From: Bolinopsis microptera
Lineage: Eukaryota > Ctenophora > Tentaculata > Lobata > Bolinopsidae
Assembly (NCBI RefSeq): GCF_026151205.1
Contig: NC_087073.1
Span: 14,899,837-14,963,836, forward strand
Direction of reading: 5' to 3'
Length of the DNA: 64,000 nt
Part shown: piece after piece, positions 1 to 10,017 of the stretch
Position numbering within the stretch: the stretch's first letter is position 1
Layout of the letters: each line of letters begins with the position of its first letter
Notes under the pieces: generated by a model
What the model was told of the DNA's origin: nothing
Databases searched by the model: none
Seen by the model: the letters and a program-made list of their open reading frames with translations, nothing else
Translations under genes and position numbers: made by a program

Positions 1-2768
1 CGTAACGTCTAAAGTTAATACATTTCAGGGTATGTAGTGGTGGTAAGAAGTATGTTAAGCTAAACGTTGGTGGATCCCTTTTTCAGACTACACTTCAGAC
101 ACTAGTCAGTTCCCGTAACACGCAGGGGTCCATGTTGCAGAGAATGTTCAGTGGCACTGTTGATGTCCTTACCGATGAAGAAGGTGTGTCTCTTTAACAC
201 AGTCTGTGTTAAAGTGCTGCGACTCAACACAGATCTTCTCAAAGCTTTCAAAATCGATAAATTTGTAAATTAAAACTGTCAAATTTTGAAGTAAGAACTC
301 AATAATATCGAACACCTTGCTCTACACATTTCACAAGACGTAGTCACTACGTAGATAGTCGATACTGGTACATTACCTCGACTTTACCCTTATTAATCCC
401 TAATTATTCCTCAGTGGAATAATTTTGGTTATCACTCAGGCTACGTTCTAATAGATCGGGATGGAAAACACTTTGGTGCTATATTAAACTACTTGCGAGA
501 CGGCATTATCAGAATACCTACTAATAAACAGGATCTTTATGAATTATTGGTAAGATTTTCCGATATAACTTGACATGTTTTTTTTCATCGTTCGGCGTAG
601 CCAAATTTCTCGGCGGTGGACAAGCCTGGAATTTTACATCTTACCTTCATACTCTTTAAACATACTAGTTTTTATAAATGATAAACCACCTATACTTCAG
701 AAAGAAGCACAGTTTTATCTTTTAGAGGACGTAATAAGACAGTGTCAAGATGTGATAGACAGAGAAGCCAGCGAAAGCAGAGATCACTTCTTACTTGAAA
801 GTTTCAAGTTTAAAATCCCGGTCCTTACCCTTCCCATGCCAGAGAAATTCTTCTTATCCATAAAGGCACCGGTTGTCAGATTCGCATATAACAGATCCAA
901 CAACAAATATTCATACACTGAGTGAGTCCTTGTGAAATTTTTAGAAAAGAGTGGTATATTCAGCAGCACACTTTAAGGTCAAGTTCGGAGACAACCTGTA
1001 CATTTTTTACTTTTTTAGAAGTGTGTGGTGGAGCCAGCTCAACACAGAATGAAACTCCCTGATTATATGGCTGACAAGACATTTTTCAGGACTTTCTCTG
1101 AGTAAAAAAAATAAATAAAAGGTTGAACGGTTGAGCAGATACAGGTGGTATTAAACAAACCCTTAAAAGGTGGAGATTTAAGGTGGAGACTGGCTCTGGT
1201 TGAAGAAACTTTTGATTAAGGTGGAAAAGGTTATTGGTAACACAAACTACATCAAATTTGCAATCTGATGGTTTTATCAATATTTTATTTAGGTGCTCAA
1301 CCGAGGTGGAGAAATTAAATGCACTTTTCAAAGCTGCTCAACCGGGGGTGGAGATAGGTTTAGAGAGTTCTAGGTTAGCTAGAGAGTTGTGTCTCGGCCT
1401 TTTCTACTTCCTGTTAAATTTTGTTTTTTCCATTGACGCTCAACAGGGTGGAGATCTTTCATTAAGAAACAGTAAAAAGCCTGTCAAACATGCCTAAATT
1501 CATTGGTTTTATCACTAATTCTAATCTGCTCTGTTAACTGCTACTGTAGGGGATCATAAAACTGTTACCTCTTCTGTCTTAAAGCAAAGTGTTCTAGCAA
1601 ATGAAAAAACTATCAAAGTTGTGAAAAGGTGCTCAACAAGGTGGAGAAATTGTTGATTAAACATTAAAACATTAAAAAATGTATTAAAACTGGCCCCACC
1701 GGGTTGAGTTAAGCTAAGGCAGTTGATTTCTGGAAGAAATAACATTGGTGTGACCCTTTAAGTATGTAATAATAATCATAAAATAGCATAAAAACTAACT
1801 CAACGCGTGGAGAACTCTTGAATATTCGGGTGAGTGGTGTAAATTGTACGCTCAAAGTTTGGTCCATTTTAGTTACACTTGTATGTACAGTTCGTACACG
1901 CAGGGATGTTGCAGAGATGTTGTGCAGTGATTTAGAAAAGTGGTCTTTGTCAAATGCTGCACTCACAGTCATTCTCAAAGCTTCAAAACTAATGTAAAAT
2001 TTGAAACTGTCAATTTTAAGTAAGTCATATTCGACACCTCGTTACCATTCAAGGACGTATTCTATATAGATCAGTGATACATGTACATTAAACTTCGACT
2101 TTACTATTATTAAATCGTGTTTAAAAAATAAGATAATATATTATAGTAAATAGTATAATACGTATATAAATAAATTTAATATGCATACATTTTAAGTTTT
2201 TGGACGGCGCGGAGCCAAATAAACTTCGATCCCTTTATAGGTTAGCCGGCTGTTAGTTTTCACTCACAAACGTTCAGAAAGTCGGTGGACACGTTGTTAT
2301 GTAATATAGAACTATTCGACAAGCTGTCCTCGCAGCATCACAACAGACTCTGTTTTATCAGAGACCTCAGCGGCAGAAACGAGATATGCTGCTGGACCTT
2401 TTACGGGGGCGGCAAGAAACTCAGCGAGGTTTTTTATTTGTCAATATTAACTTTCTACTGTACTTTTACACTGCATTTTGTCTTCTTAGAGTATAAATCG
2501 TTCGAATTATGTCCTATTATTAGGTTATTTTCTGCCTGGCTTGATCATTTGGAAGCTGTTAAAGATTTAGGATTGATCTCACCGTCTATTTCAGATATCA
2601 TGTACCTCCATAATGTATGCGACAGAGCGGAAACAGACTAAGATCGAGTTTCCAGAAGCGAAGATTCTAGAAGAAACGCTGAATTGCACGCTCTACCAAA
2701 ACAGCTCAGACAACTCAGAAAACCAAGATCCGTACAGTTCGTACTGGGAAGACAGTGCCCCCATGTGA
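1..2768 (+). CDS. BACURD: BACURD-type BTB/KCTD protein (KCTD10/KCTD13/TNFAIP1 homologue), 5' end cut by window
   Basis: Family members are CUL3 ubiquitin-ligase adaptors that target RhoA. I read five exons, 29-183, 440-549, 701-921, 2278-2428 and 2595-2768, all with matching phases and GT/AG borders. The first gives the BTB start ([18 protein letters not shown]), the second its second half ([14 protein letters not shown]). The third gives [15 protein letters not shown] and the family motif [11 protein letters not shown]. The fourth gives NIELFDKL and [16 protein letters not shown]. The last gives [18 protein letters not shown] and ends in a short acidic tail. These segments match vertebrate BACURDs in order and spacing. 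The start codon and first exon lie left of the window. The third intron (922-2277) is unusually rich in repeats and carries a dead copy of the first BTB exon. Which vertebrate paralogue is closest cannot be decided here. Confidence 0.93.
1120..1815 (+). repeat. dispersed GCTCAACNNGGTGGAG motif in BACURD intron 3
   Basis: A motif close to GCTCAACMNGGTGGAGA recurs at about 1295, 1336, 1438, 1631 and (weaker) 1798, with an inverted version near 1694 and further GGTGGAGA fragments at 1167-1185. Spacing is irregular. The two halves, CTCAACC and GGTGGAG, could form a small stem. Function is unknown. Confidence 0.6.
1810..2115 (+). pseudogene. decayed intronic duplicate of the BTB exon and its flanking introns
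   Basis: This stretch inside intron 3 aligns collinearly with about 10-390 of the same gene: the exon core (ACACGCAGGG, ATGTTGCAGAGA), the intron after it (CTCAAAGCTTCAAAA, GAAACTGTCAA) and the segment before the next exon (CTTCGACTTTA). Small deletions break the reading frame, so it cannot encode the BTB strand. It is a partial internal segmental duplication that has decayed, not a mutually exclusive exon. Confidence 0.75.
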
Positions 2769-4086
2769 CGGCTGGGGTTTAGGTTTTAAACAGATCCAGG
2801 GATGGAGTCAGTGAGAAGTTCAGTCGCAGCAGGAGAAGCGGTCACGTGATGACGTGAGAAACGTTCACGTGATGGTGTGAGATCACGTGTGCACGGTATC
2901 AGATCTTCAGAGGAGAGAGGGAGTAGAAGTGTGTTGGATCATGTTTAGGTTCATTGCGGATTGATAGATTCAATGGGGTGGCAGATAAGTAAGGGAATGA
3001 TTGTAAGTGATTGGACTAGATGGAATTTGTTGGAATTTTAGCGGAGATTGGTTTAGTATGGTATTTGTAAGATTGTGATACATTGCCATGCAGCTGTATT
3101 AATGTCTTGGTGGTATCCTGCTGTGTGTTTTAAAGAAGATGTGATGATGATTCAGATACGTGGTACTTTTAATTACGTCTTTAATGTTTGTATCGAGAAG
3201 ATGTATAATGTGCATAGTGTTCAACGATAATGTGTCGTAAAATTCAGAATTATACGCCAAGTTCCTACTTATTTTTGACATATTTGGAGAATAATAGTAT
3301 TAAAAGTGTGTCATTTTGTCCCTTTTTTCCCACGATACAGCATTGATTTGATTAAACTTGTTGGTGTCATCTATCAATTGTCCTTGTTGCGAGTAATAAA
3401 TAGCTCGGCGTAGTAATTGAATGCTAGGAATGAAAGGAATGGTATTTAGAACTTTGTATGTACTTTTAATTTTAGCGTGTTATGATTTCATTGATGATGA
3501 ATTTAGATTCTTAAATAGTTTGATTGCTGAGCGTTGGCAAAAGCTGAGTTAAAAATTAAAGCTGAAATTTTGTCTGTAATGTGAGTGATCGCAAGAATGT
3601 AAAATTGTAGATACGATTAAATGTTTTGTATTTGACGCCCTTGCTGCTTCATATTGAACTTAATGAATAAAGCTGCGCAACTCAATGGTGAATTCAACCG
3701 ACTTTAAGCAAGAAGTATGAATTAACATTTTTTTGCCTCTGGAAAAATCAAACAATCCACCGTTGCTCATTGATAGTTTTAGATATGTTACTAATTGTAG
3801 TTAAATATTCAGAACATTTCTCAACGTTATTTTAAGTGTGCTACAGGCTGCTTTTTATGAAAACAATCCTCGCATTTTTCTGTTTACGTTTTCCACTTAA
3901 ATCACCAAATTAAGTCATGAATGCCTTGCATTGAGAATGGATAATAATTCAAAACTAGATTCGCATCCAGTAATTACCACCTCATAGCTTTTAACCACTA
4001 ATAGCTATAAATAGAACCCTTCATGTTAAAATCTTGTTGTCTCGGCATATTACTATGTACTTTGTAAGGCCGATAATAGATTGTCT
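2769..4086. other. intergenic, nothing recognised
   Basis: AT-rich sequence after the BACURD stop codon. It should include the 3' UTR; an AATAAA-type signal lies near 3664. No ORF with recognisable similarity, RNA gene or clear repeat was seen. Confidence 0.6.
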
Positions 4087-4606
4087 ATGCCCATATTAGG
4101 AGAGATGTCTTCTGTCCACGGCATGTTCCGGGAGTTAGAAGAGGAGGTCTACCTTCCTAAGGATGAGTACGAGCGGGTTATGGTTGGTACAGTTTCATCA
4201 AATTCTTGAACTCTAACTTTTTAAACAATCGCTCTCAATCTTGTTCCATCACGATTTCTTATGAAAATATCCTCATGAAACTTTTCAAATTTTAACATTT
4301 ATTTTATCACAGAGACTGCACGCTGCCTACCCGATACCAGCTGTAAAGTTCGGTCTCATCAAACCAATCTGTACGGATGAGATCGAGGTTAGAGAGGAGG
4401 TCATCACACCCCTTCCTGACGATTTCACCACGCCACCACGTGGTGCACGTGGTAAAGTAAAGGCCTCGAACCGTGCCACCGCGACACCGTCCCCTTGTTT
4501 GTGGGATGTGGGCAATGTGGTGGAACTAACACCGGACATCATCAAGATCACCGTCAGTGTATCCGAGCTCAGAGACAGGATCAAGAATATTAGTGCTAAC
4601 AACTGA
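4087..4606 (+). CDS. small two-exon protein, unrecognised
   Basis: Exon 1 from the ATG at 4087 to about 4182 encodes MPILGEMSSVHGMFRELEEE and ends DEYERVM. Exon 2 (4313-4606, after a TTTTATCACAG acceptor) starts RLHAAYPIPAVKFG and ends RDRIKNISANN with a TGA stop. The joined product is about 130 residues, has no signal peptide or membrane segment, and has a basic loop in the middle (GARGKVKASNRA). Codon use looks like real coding sequence and the splice phases agree. The donor after VM (GTTGGT) is weak, so the exact boundary is uncertain. An acceptor-like AATAG lies 7 bases before the start. I do not recognise the family. Confidence 0.5.
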
Positions 4607-5392
4607 GTCACAAAAATCATGGGACTTTTCTCTTGTCGTATTACATACCTTTCTGCATGGTACATTGATACAAAATATACAATATTCCAGATCAAATAAT
4701 TTGTCAGATTGTTTATAAAATGTCGGGACTGTCACAAACTAAGTTTTTATATCAGATTATTAAGTTATATTATTAAGTTATATTATTAAGTTATTATAAG
4801 ACGGATAACAGGTCTTGTCTAGATTTGTAAATTTGAAACTGTAAATATTTCTGTAATTTATTGTAAAGATTAACTTATCTTCTGTTATACAACAAATTTT
4901 CGTTTCGATTTGTTTTAAGCAACCTTGGGATTTGCTACAAATAGTTACATGATACAAGTATACCTTATTATTACTAGCAGGAACCCGTCTACCCTAAAGT
5001 GGTGTCAAGACTCGAGAGAATAAAATAATTATTACCTATTTAATTCGCGTTTTTGACACCACTTGGGAGTCCAAATTTTGAGCACTAAAATTCTTATTCC
5101 TTGGCCAATTTTTAATTTTTTCATGCTGATTTGAAGGCCATTAAAGCATTTGACCCAGTCAAAAAAGTTTCAGTTGTATATCTTTTACGGTTTTTGCGGA
5201 AAGTCGCGTTAAAGTTGATGCCCTGGTGTCAGTAAAATGGCACGGATATATCCACATATATATATATATCGTCTCGCTTTATATATAGTAATAATTCGTT
5301 GTAAACTTACCGATTATCGATTGATTCTCAATTTAAATTACAAATTAACAACTGTGAAATCCTTCTCAGGGACAATGAACTGATTATAAATC
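4607..5392. other. intergenic, nothing recognised
   Basis: AT-rich, with a short degenerate ATTATTAAGTTAT tandem at about 4755-4795 and a short TA run near 5258. A CTTCTCAG acceptor-like site ends at 5369, 23 bases before the next start codon. Confidence 0.5.
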
Positions 5393-6064
5393 ATGGATAA
5401 CTTGATATACGAAACTAACCCTGATGTTAAGAAAGGCGTAGACTTTGCTTTGGATGTTTTCAAATCCTGTTTCGAGGAGAAACCTGCACCTCCAGCAGAA
5501 GACGATTCTGAGAATGCATTTGTTGAGAACAAGAATTTTGTCGAAGTTAAAAACCCATACCTTGTGTCAGATACCCTGTCTTCAGAGATCAACCCTGGGA
5601 TAGATTTAGAAACTTTCGAGTACCAGGACAAGCAGCAGATCGGTGATGTGCAGATTAGTGACTTTGAGAAAACTTCCTCAAAGCTAAAGAAAGAAAGGAA
5701 AACTGAACGGAGTAAAACTCTCGGTAAAAACTACTTTGATTTCAAGCCCTCTGAGATGACAGAGGAACTCAAACGGGACTTGAAAATAATCAAGAGTAGG
5801 AATTTGATCGGGAAGGGGCAATTTTCAAATGTGTCTGATTACAAAAAGAAACTGCCATCAGCGGTGCAGATCGGTACCATCGTAGAGGATAAATCTGAAT
5901 TTTATTCAAGTAGAGTACCCAAGAAAATGCGACAAAAGACCCTTGTTGACGAACTTGCTGCAGATTTTGACTTCCGTAAAAAGTTGAAAGAGAAGTTTTT
6001 GAAAATTCAGAGCAGTAAGCCTAAGCGACTGAAGGGTGGAAAAGGCAAAAGGAAAAGGAAATAA
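5393..6064 (+). CDS. DNTTIP2: Fcf2-domain rRNA-processing factor (DNTTIP2/TDIF2)
   Basis: A 223-residue single-exon protein. The N-terminal half is acidic and low in structure. Residues from about 105 to 210 form the Fcf2 pre-rRNA processing domain: GKNYFDFKPSEMTEELKRDL, then QIGTIVEDKSEFYSSRVPKK, then KTLVDELAADFDFRKKLKEK. The tail is a very basic nucleolar-type stretch (KPKRLKGGKGKRKRK). Yeast Fcf2 and human DNTTIP2 act in the small-subunit processome at early 18S cleavages. Human DNTTIP2 is far longer because of its N-terminal region, so this copy is closer in size to yeast Fcf2. A pyrimidine-rich acceptor lies 23 bases upstream, followed by a three-codon upstream ORF. Confidence 0.92.
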   Translation: MDNLIYETNPDVKKGVDFALDVFKSCFEEKPAPPAEDDSENAFVENKNFVEVKNPYLVSDTLSSEINPGIDLETFEYQDKQQIGDVQISDFEKTSSKLKKERKTERSKTLGKNYFDFKPSEMTEELKRDLKIIKSRNLIGKGQFSNVSDYKKKLPSAVQIGTIVEDKSEFYSSRVPKKMRQKTLVDELAADFDFRKKLKEKFLKIQSSKPKRLKGGKGKRKRK

Positions 6065-7018
6065 ATTATTTTATTTTTAACTATTTTTATCAAATTATTT
6101 ATTATTATTGGTAGGATAGTGTTAAATTTTTTAGGTGGGGCTTTTTATTAAGTTATTTCTTTAAAATCATATTTACAGAATAATATGATACGATTTTCGA
6201 AAGTTCAAGGGGTATCAGGAAACAGTTTTTAAGAATGAGACATTAACAAATTATAATTTATTCCTGTTTTATTTGTTTCCATTTTTGGACAATTTACCTC
6301 TTTGACATTATTACTGCTATTTCTCTGACTGAATATATGCATGTCTATTTCATAGCTGCTGTTTGAACTTATCATTATTTATGAACTTACATAATTCCAT
6401 TAAAAACAGTTCTTTTGACGGATCAGTTTTGCAGTATGTATGAACGTTTTCAATATCCACACCTTGCCATGACATTTCTTATGAATGCGAGGAAACGTTT
6501 AGTAAAATTACTCAGGTAATACAGTATATCGGAATTGTTGTAATGTCTTCAGATATCTGATACTGTCTCAGTCATTAAACATATAATTCGTATGCTGCAC
6601 TTAATCCGTCAACAGAATTTGTTTACCTGCCGTTAAACAAAAGAAAAATGCAACTTTCTGCAGCCGAAAATAGAAATTTTATAAGCTTATAGAATATTGT
6701 GACAACTGACAACCATCATTTCTTTTTACTACAATGCATTTGATATGCATTATCTTAGTCTGTAATCTGATTCCAAGCATATCATTTAGTGTTTTCTTAC
6801 AAACCACAAGCTTACCTATGCCAAACTTGTTGTTATCATTGAATCCCGGAAAATCGTGGGTGTTGTTTGAAAAAGCTTTTTATCACAAACGGATGAAATT
6901 TAAGCTCGGGTGCGGTATGTAGAGTGTACTGTATAGTGTATAGTATGTACTAGTGCATCATAATATTGGGTATTACATTTACAGGATTTTAAACAGATTC
7001 CACCTGCAGGTGTACAGT
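6065..7018. other. intergenic, nothing recognised
   Basis: AT-rich 3' flank of DNTTIP2 and 5' flank of GTF2H2. Two acceptor-like sites, TTTACAG ending at 6984 and CACCTGCAG ending at 7009, precede the GTF2H2 start by 34 and 9 bases. Confidence 0.5.
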
Positions 7019-8167
7019 ATGGATGAAGATGGAGATGGGTACAGATGGGAGGGGAATTACGAGAAAACGTGGGAGCTGATAAAAGAAACAGATGGAGGAC
7101 TAGTAGACTTAACCACCAGCAGTGCAAAACGAGAGAAGCGCAGGCTGATCCAACAGAGACTATCAAATGTCAAGCTGGGGGTTATGAGACACGTGTTTCT
7201 GCTTCTTGATCAGTCTGTTAACATGGAGGATAATGATCTCAAGCCGAGCAGATTCATATGTCTGAAGAAACTTTCCGAGCAGTTTATTCTCGAGTTTTAC
7301 GATCAGAATCCTATCTCACAGATCGGAGTTATAGCTGTTAAAAACGGTAAAGGTCAGAAAATATCAGATCTAAGCAGTAATATCAATAAACACATAGCAA
7401 ATATCAAAGCTCAAAAAGCTTGCGAGGGTGCTTTTTCTCTGTACAATGGCTTAGAAACAGCGTTCAAAATATTATCAAGTATGCCATCTTATGCTAGTCG
7501 AGAAATAATAATCGTTGCTGGATCTCTAACCAGTGTAGATCCTCACCCAATAAACGACATGTTGACTCAACTAGCAGAGAGCAATATAAGGGTCTCCGTT
7601 ATAGGACTCAGTGCTTCTGTTCAAATATTTAACAGAGTATCCTCCGCAACAAATGGAACATACAATGTAATGTTGGACGAGCAGCATCTCCAAGAGCTGT
7701 TGAGGTTGCAATGTGCACCCCCCGCTGCAACCCCCACTATGGAACCAAGTCTGGTGAAAATGGGGTTTCCCCCGCATGTAACAGACGGCACGTTGTCTTT
7801 GTGTCAGTGCCACGTGGAGGACAAAACCAAGGCTGAACTAACCACTCAAGGGTTCACCTGCCCCACGTGTTCTAGCAAGTACTGCGAGGTCCCTGTGGAA
7901 TGTAAAATATGTTCCCTGACGCTGGTTTGTGCTCCTCACCTGGCTCGATCTTATCACCACCTGTTTCCTCTGTCAGAGTTCACTGAAACATCCACAGAGG
8001 ACCTCATTGATGACACCATGGTGTGTGGGGGCTGCTCCAAAACTTTCGCAAATCAGAAACATGTGTACCGTTGTGAGTCCTGTAACAGTTACTTTTGTTA
8101 TACCTGTGATATTTTCGTTCATGATATGTTGCATCATTGTCCCGGCTGCGAGTCCCGGCCTAGGTGA
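7019..8167 (+). CDS. GTF2H2: TFIIH subunit p44 (GTF2H2 / Ssl1)
   Basis: A 382-residue single-exon protein, close to the 395 residues of human p44. I chose the ATG at 7019 (MDEDGDGYRWEGNYEKTWEL) because it matches the family N-terminus; an in-frame upstream extension from 6953 looks like untranslated sequence. The von Willebrand A-like domain follows (HVFLLLDQSVNMEDNDLKPS, YDQNPISQIGVIA, IRVSVIGLSA), then a zinc-binding region (CPTCSSKYCEVPVECKICSL, APHLARSYHHLFPL). At the C-terminus is a C4C4 RING-like finger (CGGC, CESCNSYFCYTC, HHCPGC). p44 binds and stimulates the XPD helicase in transcription initiation and nucleotide excision repair. All expected zinc ligands are present, so it should be functional. 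Confidence 0.97.
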   Translation: MDEDGDGYRWEGNYEKTWELIKETDGGLVDLTTSSAKREKRRLIQQRLSNVKLGVMRHVFLLLDQSVNMEDNDLKPSRFICLKKLSEQFILEFYDQNPISQIGVIAVKNGKGQKISDLSSNINKHIANIKAQKACEGAFSLYNGLETAFKILSSMPSYASREIIIVAGSLTSVDPHPINDMLTQLAESNIRVSVIGLSASVQIFNRVSSATNGTYNVMLDEQHLQELLRLQCAPPAATPTMEPSLVKMGFPPHVTDGTLSLCQCHVEDKTKAELTTQGFTCPTCSSKYCEVPVECKICSLTLVCAPHLARSYHHLFPLSEFTETSTEDLIDDTMVCGGCSKTFANQKHVYRCESCNSYFCYTCDIFVHDMLHHCPGCESRPR

Positions 8168-8556
8168 CAAAAAAAACCTTCATTTGAAGTCACAACAGAT
8201 TGTTTTTAAATTATTTGGGGTTTCTGTGTGACTTCAGAGTTACATCTAGACGAAAGTTTACACTCTCGTGATCCATGAGCTTCTTTTAGGCTTTTTTAAG
8301 ATTTGTTTTTTATTTTTAGTTATGTTACATTAATTTCTGCACTGCAAATTATTGACGTTTAACTTACATGATTCGTAGACCGTCAAAGTTTAGATCTCCG
8401 CCAAAAATTTTGAAAACATGAAAATTATTATGCATAAATACTACTCGTTCTAGCTGTAGTATTTTTCGAACCTTTCTTGAGTTCTCTAAATAATTTTCTC
8501 TCAGGCAGATGTATCATGGGGTATAAACAGGAACTGAACTTCTCTTATCTCGACAG
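8168..8556. other. intergenic spacer
   Basis: Short AT-rich spacer. The sequence TTCTCTTATCTCGACAG ends exactly at the C9orf72 start codon and looks like a strong 3' splice acceptor. Confidence 0.5.
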
Positions 8557-10017
8557 ATGAGTTTTGGTAGTCCACCAATGATATCAAACCATTTAGCAGA
8601 AGCTCGTTGCAGTACCTTCAGTATTAACACTTCACACAGTCCCGATTCACCCTGTCGGATAGACCGTCTAACTTCGTCACAGACTTCATCAGCAACAACC
8701 GATCATCCATTTAGTGAGTATACAGATGCAGTGGAGTCCACCATCACCTTGACAGGATTCGGGAAGGATAAAGTGTTTGAACTTAGTGAACTTAGCGTTT
8801 TTAAATGTGTATTGATAACCCATTGGGACAATATACTTGGACCTCAAGTATCCAAATGTTGGATGAAGTCTCAGGAGGAGAACAATGAACAACTGGTGAA
8901 CTATGTGAACATGCACGTTCTGACCGGGGACATGGACGAAACAAGCAGTAACAGCTCTCGAGATAGAGAGCGCAAACTGCTCTTCATCCCAGAACAAAAA
9001 ATCATGATTTTAGCGATTGTATTCAATATAAGTCCCCGAATCAGCAGGGCTAGGTTGCACTGTCTTTCTTTAGTATTTCCCTTGGAAAATCCTCAACAAA
9101 TTTCCCAGGTGACTAATCTATACTCGTTTTTGTACAAGTCAACTGTAGTCATCAAGGACGCCATCAAAGAGTCTACTATCAGCAGGCGCAGACTTGATGA
9201 TCATATTGGCAGTATGATCCTTAAACTTGACTCCACTGTATTCAATCTCATGCACCATTCTCTAGACCAAGTCTGTAAACCTCTCCAATATTTCGGAGAT
9301 GGAACAAACCGAGCAGCTCCTGCATTCCTGAAACGGGTGTACCAGGGAGTGCTTCAGTGTGCGGGATTTGCTGTGATAACCGGCCTTCGGAGTCATTGGT
9401 TACAGATGGAGCAGATGTCCCTTCTTATTTCTTATATCATCCCTGCTACTGAAAAGTGTGTCACTATTTGGCCAACGATAGGACACACTGAGTTTAGAAG
9501 TCATATCTTTCTTCAGACTATAGTTTATGATTGTGAGTCAGATGATGTTTTAAGGGGGGTGCATTGTCTCAAAACGTATGTTAACAGGTTTCCCTTGGCA
9601 ATTATTGACGTTACAAAGCGTACTGTCAAGGTGTCGTCTTCTCTGGAAGCATTTACCAATAAGCAGATGAAGGAACTGCCGATTAATGATTGTGGTAAAT
9701 TTGTCAACAAAATTGTCACAAAAATGATTTCATTTGGGAAGAACTCTGAGTTTTTAATCAGGCTTGGGGCACTTGCTTTGCATGAAATAACTTGCAAAGC
9801 TGATCTCTTCAAGAGGCTGTTTGCCGATGAATCCAGTTTGAGTTCGACTAAAAGAATGCTTAAATGGGATCCACATGACTGTAATATCTTTATAGCATGG
9901 GCCTGTAGGGTGGATCCAGAACTAAAGAAGCATCTGTACGTCAAAGATTACATTACTGCTAACGCCGAACAGTCAGAATTATTTCCAGTTTTTGGCAGAC
10001 AGATGAGTAGATCTTAG
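8557..10017 (+). CDS. C9orf72: C9orf72 homologue (DENN-family GEF-complex subunit)
   Basis: A 486-residue single-exon protein, against 481 in human. After a Ser/Thr-rich N-terminal stretch of about 75 residues it has the diagnostic longin/uDENN start ITHWDNILGPQV (about residues 86-97), then LLFIPEQKIMILAIVFNIS. The C-terminal half carries FLIRLGALALHEITCKADL and the family-type ending KWDPHDCNIFIAWACRVDPE. In vertebrates C9orf72 pairs with SMCR8 and WDR41 to regulate autophagy, lysosomes and small GTPases. Similarity to human is moderate but collinear along the whole length. The human gene has many introns whereas this one shows none, and a splice-acceptor-like sequence abuts the ATG. No GGGGCC repeat is present nearby. 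Confidence 0.9.
   Translation: MSFGSPPMISNHLAEARCSTFSINTSHSPDSPCRIDRLTSSQTSSATTDHPFSEYTDAVESTITLTGFGKDKVFELSELSVFKCVLITHWDNILGPQVSKCWMKSQEENNEQLVNYVNMHVLTGDMDETSSNSSRDRERKLLFIPEQKIMILAIVFNISPRISRARLHCLSLVFPLENPQQISQVTNLYSFLYKSTVVIKDAIKESTISRRRLDDHIGSMILKLDSTVFNLMHHSLDQVCKPLQYFGDGTNRAAPAFLKRVYQGVLQCAGFAVITGLRSHWLQMEQMSLLISYIIPATEKCVTIWPTIGHTEFRSHIFLQTIVYDCESDDVLRGVHCLKTYVNRFPLAIIDVTKRTVKVSSSLEAFTNKQMKELPINDCGKFVNKIVTKMISFGKNSEFLIRLGALALHEITCKADLFKRLFADESSLSSTKRMLKWDPHDCNIFIAWACRVDPELKKHLYVKDYITANAEQSELFPVFGRQMSRS

Noticed and set aside
2285-2641. One continuous reading through the fourth BACURD exon to 2641
   Set aside because: The conserved protein leaves this frame after GGGKKLSE and resumes at 2595 in another frame, so 2429-2594 is an intron.
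6953-7018. In-frame upstream extension of GTF2H2
   Set aside because: The extra 22 residues have no family counterpart, and two acceptor-like sites lie inside this stretch. The ATG at 7019 matches the conserved N-terminus.
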